Assembly (NCBI RefSeq): GCF_963675165.1
Contig: NC_087389.1
Location: forward strand, 2,018,001-2,082,000
Source: Halichondria panicea
Taxonomy: Eukaryota; Porifera; Demospongiae; Suberitida; Halichondriidae
Reading direction: 5' to 3'
Length of the DNA: 64,000 bases
Of this stretch, positions 62,341 through 64,000 are shown one piece after another. Numbering within the stretch: the first letter of the stretch is position 1; the number at the start of each line of letters is the position of its first letter. The notes below the pieces were generated by a model, which saw only the letters and a list, made by a program, of their open reading frames with translations, was not told the DNA's origin and ran no database searches. The translations under genes were made by a program, and so were the position numbers.

Positions 62341-64000
62341 GATCATCTATAGGGGCCCCATATCGCTGGAGGGGCCTCAAAGCGCTAGTGAAATAGGGCC
62401 GTAGGGGGGGCCCAAATCGCTAGCGTTTTAGGGCCGGGGGGAGCCCCATATCGCTTCTACACCGGTCTGCAGGAGGTTGAAGTAGTAGTGAAACCGTTTG
62501 ATTGGACCTACACTACCGACTACAAAGGAACCCTCTCCAGCAAAGGAACCACTAACTTGGAGGTGAGGGAGAATAGACGTACACTCTACCAGTCTATTGA
62601 TCACTGTTGATTTTTTGTATCCCATCCCCACCGGCCCATTATAGGCTACAAGTTCTTTAGCAATTATAGACATTCCATGGCCTTCTAGAGATATTCCACT
62701 AAGCAAATTGTCTACTCGCAGGTGACTGACACCAGTAATCGTAAAGACTTTGAGCAGCTTAAACAGCAAGAGCAGATACTCTTCTACGATGAGGTGATCT
62801 TGTCCGAAGATGAGCTGGCAGACAATGGGACAGCCGTGTTCAGTGTGAAGATTGTGAGTTGGAGGGATGCATTCGGAGACTGTGAAATCCCTACCTGATT
62901 GTAGCTTCTTAGATTTAGGCCGTCAGTAATCCCTATACTCATAATTATGTATCTTCAGTTTCAAGTCCAGTCAAAAGACACCTTTTGATACGGAACTATG
63001 TACTGTGTACAGTCTTTCTCTTCCATGCCTGCAAAGTGCTATTAATGTACATGTACATATAATTTATGTTATGTTTTTTTGTTCAATGAATTGCAGAGGG
63101 TGATGGCGAGTGGTTTTTTTATTCTGTCACGCTTCTTCTTACGAGTGGACAGTGTGTTAGTGAGGATGAATGAGAGTCGCTTCTAGGTGAATGCTCGTTG
63201 TAGATTAAAAAAATAAGTAATGTCCTTCCTTGCCTGAAGCGAGTTTGACACCACCACTTCACATTCTGGATAAGTGCATGTTATGTTATCAGGTCACATG
63301 GTGTTTCTCTTCTCTAGGCTGGCACCGACCATATCTTCCGTGAATACACGAGTAAGGAAGCAAAGATAGCAGATCTGAAGGTAAGCGAAAAACTGATACC
63401 CACGGCTTTAATGCTATTCTGCAATCTGTACCTTCTCGTTGTGCATTGCTGATTAAGCACCCAAAAATCACACGCTACACTCATGCATTTAGGTTTTCAA
63501 GATGTTAGGTGCCCTTCCGCTAAATTTATGGTGGTCCAGTTGGCATCGATGTGGACCCACATACCCCACTGACACCACCACCCTTTATTTTTGGCTTGAT
63601 AATTCATCGTGGTTGCTAGGCGATGATCCATACACATGCTATATATCCACACAGCGAAAGGAAATCTCTGTTCCTCACATACAGGTCAACCCCTCACTAC
63701 TCACTGACCCCAACAAACTGGGAAGCGTTCTACCCACCAAGGAACTCACTATTCACAAAATCACTATTCCTAAACAGACTACAAGTTTAACTACATAATT
63801 TTGTGGACATTATAAGTAAAATATTTATACGGGTATAAATTATATTCATGATAGAAATTTTGCAAAAAAGTGAAAAAGATAATTTTATGTCCCTCACAAA
63901 ATTATCTAGTAACCATTTTGTCCCACAGTTGCTTAACATGGCCAGTAACATTTGACAGCATGCTGTGCGTGTTTCCAGACTGTTTGGTAGTGGGAAGGTC

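Larger units (their letters stand above)
56069..62461 (-). mobile_element. Ginger1-type DNA transposon, 6393 bp, with 4-bp CCGG target duplication
   Basis: The ends are TGTAGAAGCGATATGGG and, inverted, CCCATATCGCTTCTACA. The inverted repeats run about 130 bp and contain repeated GC-rich subterminal motifs (CGCTAGCGATTTGGG; TATGGGCCCCCC). CCGG flanks both sides (56065-56068, 62462-62465) and occurs once at the empty site in the intact TIPRL exon 3. TGTNR...YNACA termini, a 4-bp duplication and an integrase-like transposase linked to a GPY/F domain, a Ulp1-like protease and a PHD finger are the described features of Ginger1 elements. A LINE remnant and short repeats are nested in it. The transposase carries a premature stop, so it is not autonomous now. 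Confidence 0.88.
55522..64000 (+). pseudogene. TIPRL: Diverged, 5'-truncated TIPRL copy split by a Ginger transposon
   Basis: Homology to TIPRL begins inside intron 1 (GGTATAGTTACGGTAATCTC). It covers exon 2 (55651-55830), exon 3 split by the element (56060-56068 and 62462 onward), exon 4 (62722 onward), exon 5 (63097 onward), exon 6 (63318 onward) and exon 7 (63685-63798), then the convergent gene's last exon to the window end. Exon 1 is absent. In exon 5 a 6-bp deletion turns TAC CAC CAG into an in-frame TAG at 63184-63186. Coding and intron differences are scattered throughout, unlike the second copy. It is therefore an older true duplication, now a pseudogene. Confidence 0.9.

Overview
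This is eukaryotic, intron-rich animal DNA, most likely from a sponge or another early-branching marine invertebrate. The genes are animal-type: a CaM kinase I, RTCB, the fused P5C synthase ALDH18A1, TIPRL, a somatomedin-B secretin-type receptor and a Ginger-type transposon. Introns are mostly short and AT-rich with canonical GT-AG ends, and noncoding DNA is full of TACATGTA and ATAATTAT motifs. The species is an inference; the animal gene content is clear.

Layout. 1-2.8 kb: an SH3-repeat protein on the minus strand, probably with a distant noncoding first exon. 4.7-11.5 kb: complete eight-exon CaMKI on the minus strand, with a Mutator-like MITE and other repeats in its introns. 11.6-13.1 kb: tandem repeats and a CA microsatellite. 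13.6-18.1 kb: complete 17-exon RTCB on the plus strand, including an apparent minor-spliceosome AT-AC intron. 20.4-24.5 kb: complete ALDH18A1 on the minus strand, sharing a 220-bp divergent promoter with TIPRL (24.7-26.8 kb, plus). TIPRL converges on the 3' end of an unidentified minus-strand gene, whose next exon is interrupted by a fold-back element filled with an 8-bp minisatellite.

From about 28.4 kb the window folds back on itself. After a 200-base N gap, 29330-31300 is the near-perfect reverse complement of 26394-28364. At 31300 the sequence jumps into the end of RTCB exon 3 and repeats everything from RTCB through TIPRL to the minisatellite (31300-46394), almost without differences. 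This looks like an assembly duplication. The second pass is still useful because it reads through the fold-back element and shows its right end and target duplication.

Beyond it lie an intronless seven-transmembrane receptor (47.8-50.2 kb, minus), an 866-bp MITE, and a coiled-coil gene resembling the N-terminus of the sperm fibrous-sheath protein FSIP2 (51.3-54.7 kb, plus). From 55.5 kb there is a third, genuinely diverged and 5'-truncated TIPRL copy. It is a pseudogene split by a complete 6.4-kb Ginger1 DNA transposon (56069-62461), which itself carries a LINE remnant and smaller repeats.

The host genes do not form a pathway: CaMKI is calcium signalling, RTCB is tRNA/XBP1 ligation, ALDH18A1 is proline/ornithine synthesis, and TIPRL is PP2A-family regulation. 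The distinctive content is the layered mobile DNA, the AT-AC intron and the assembly structure.
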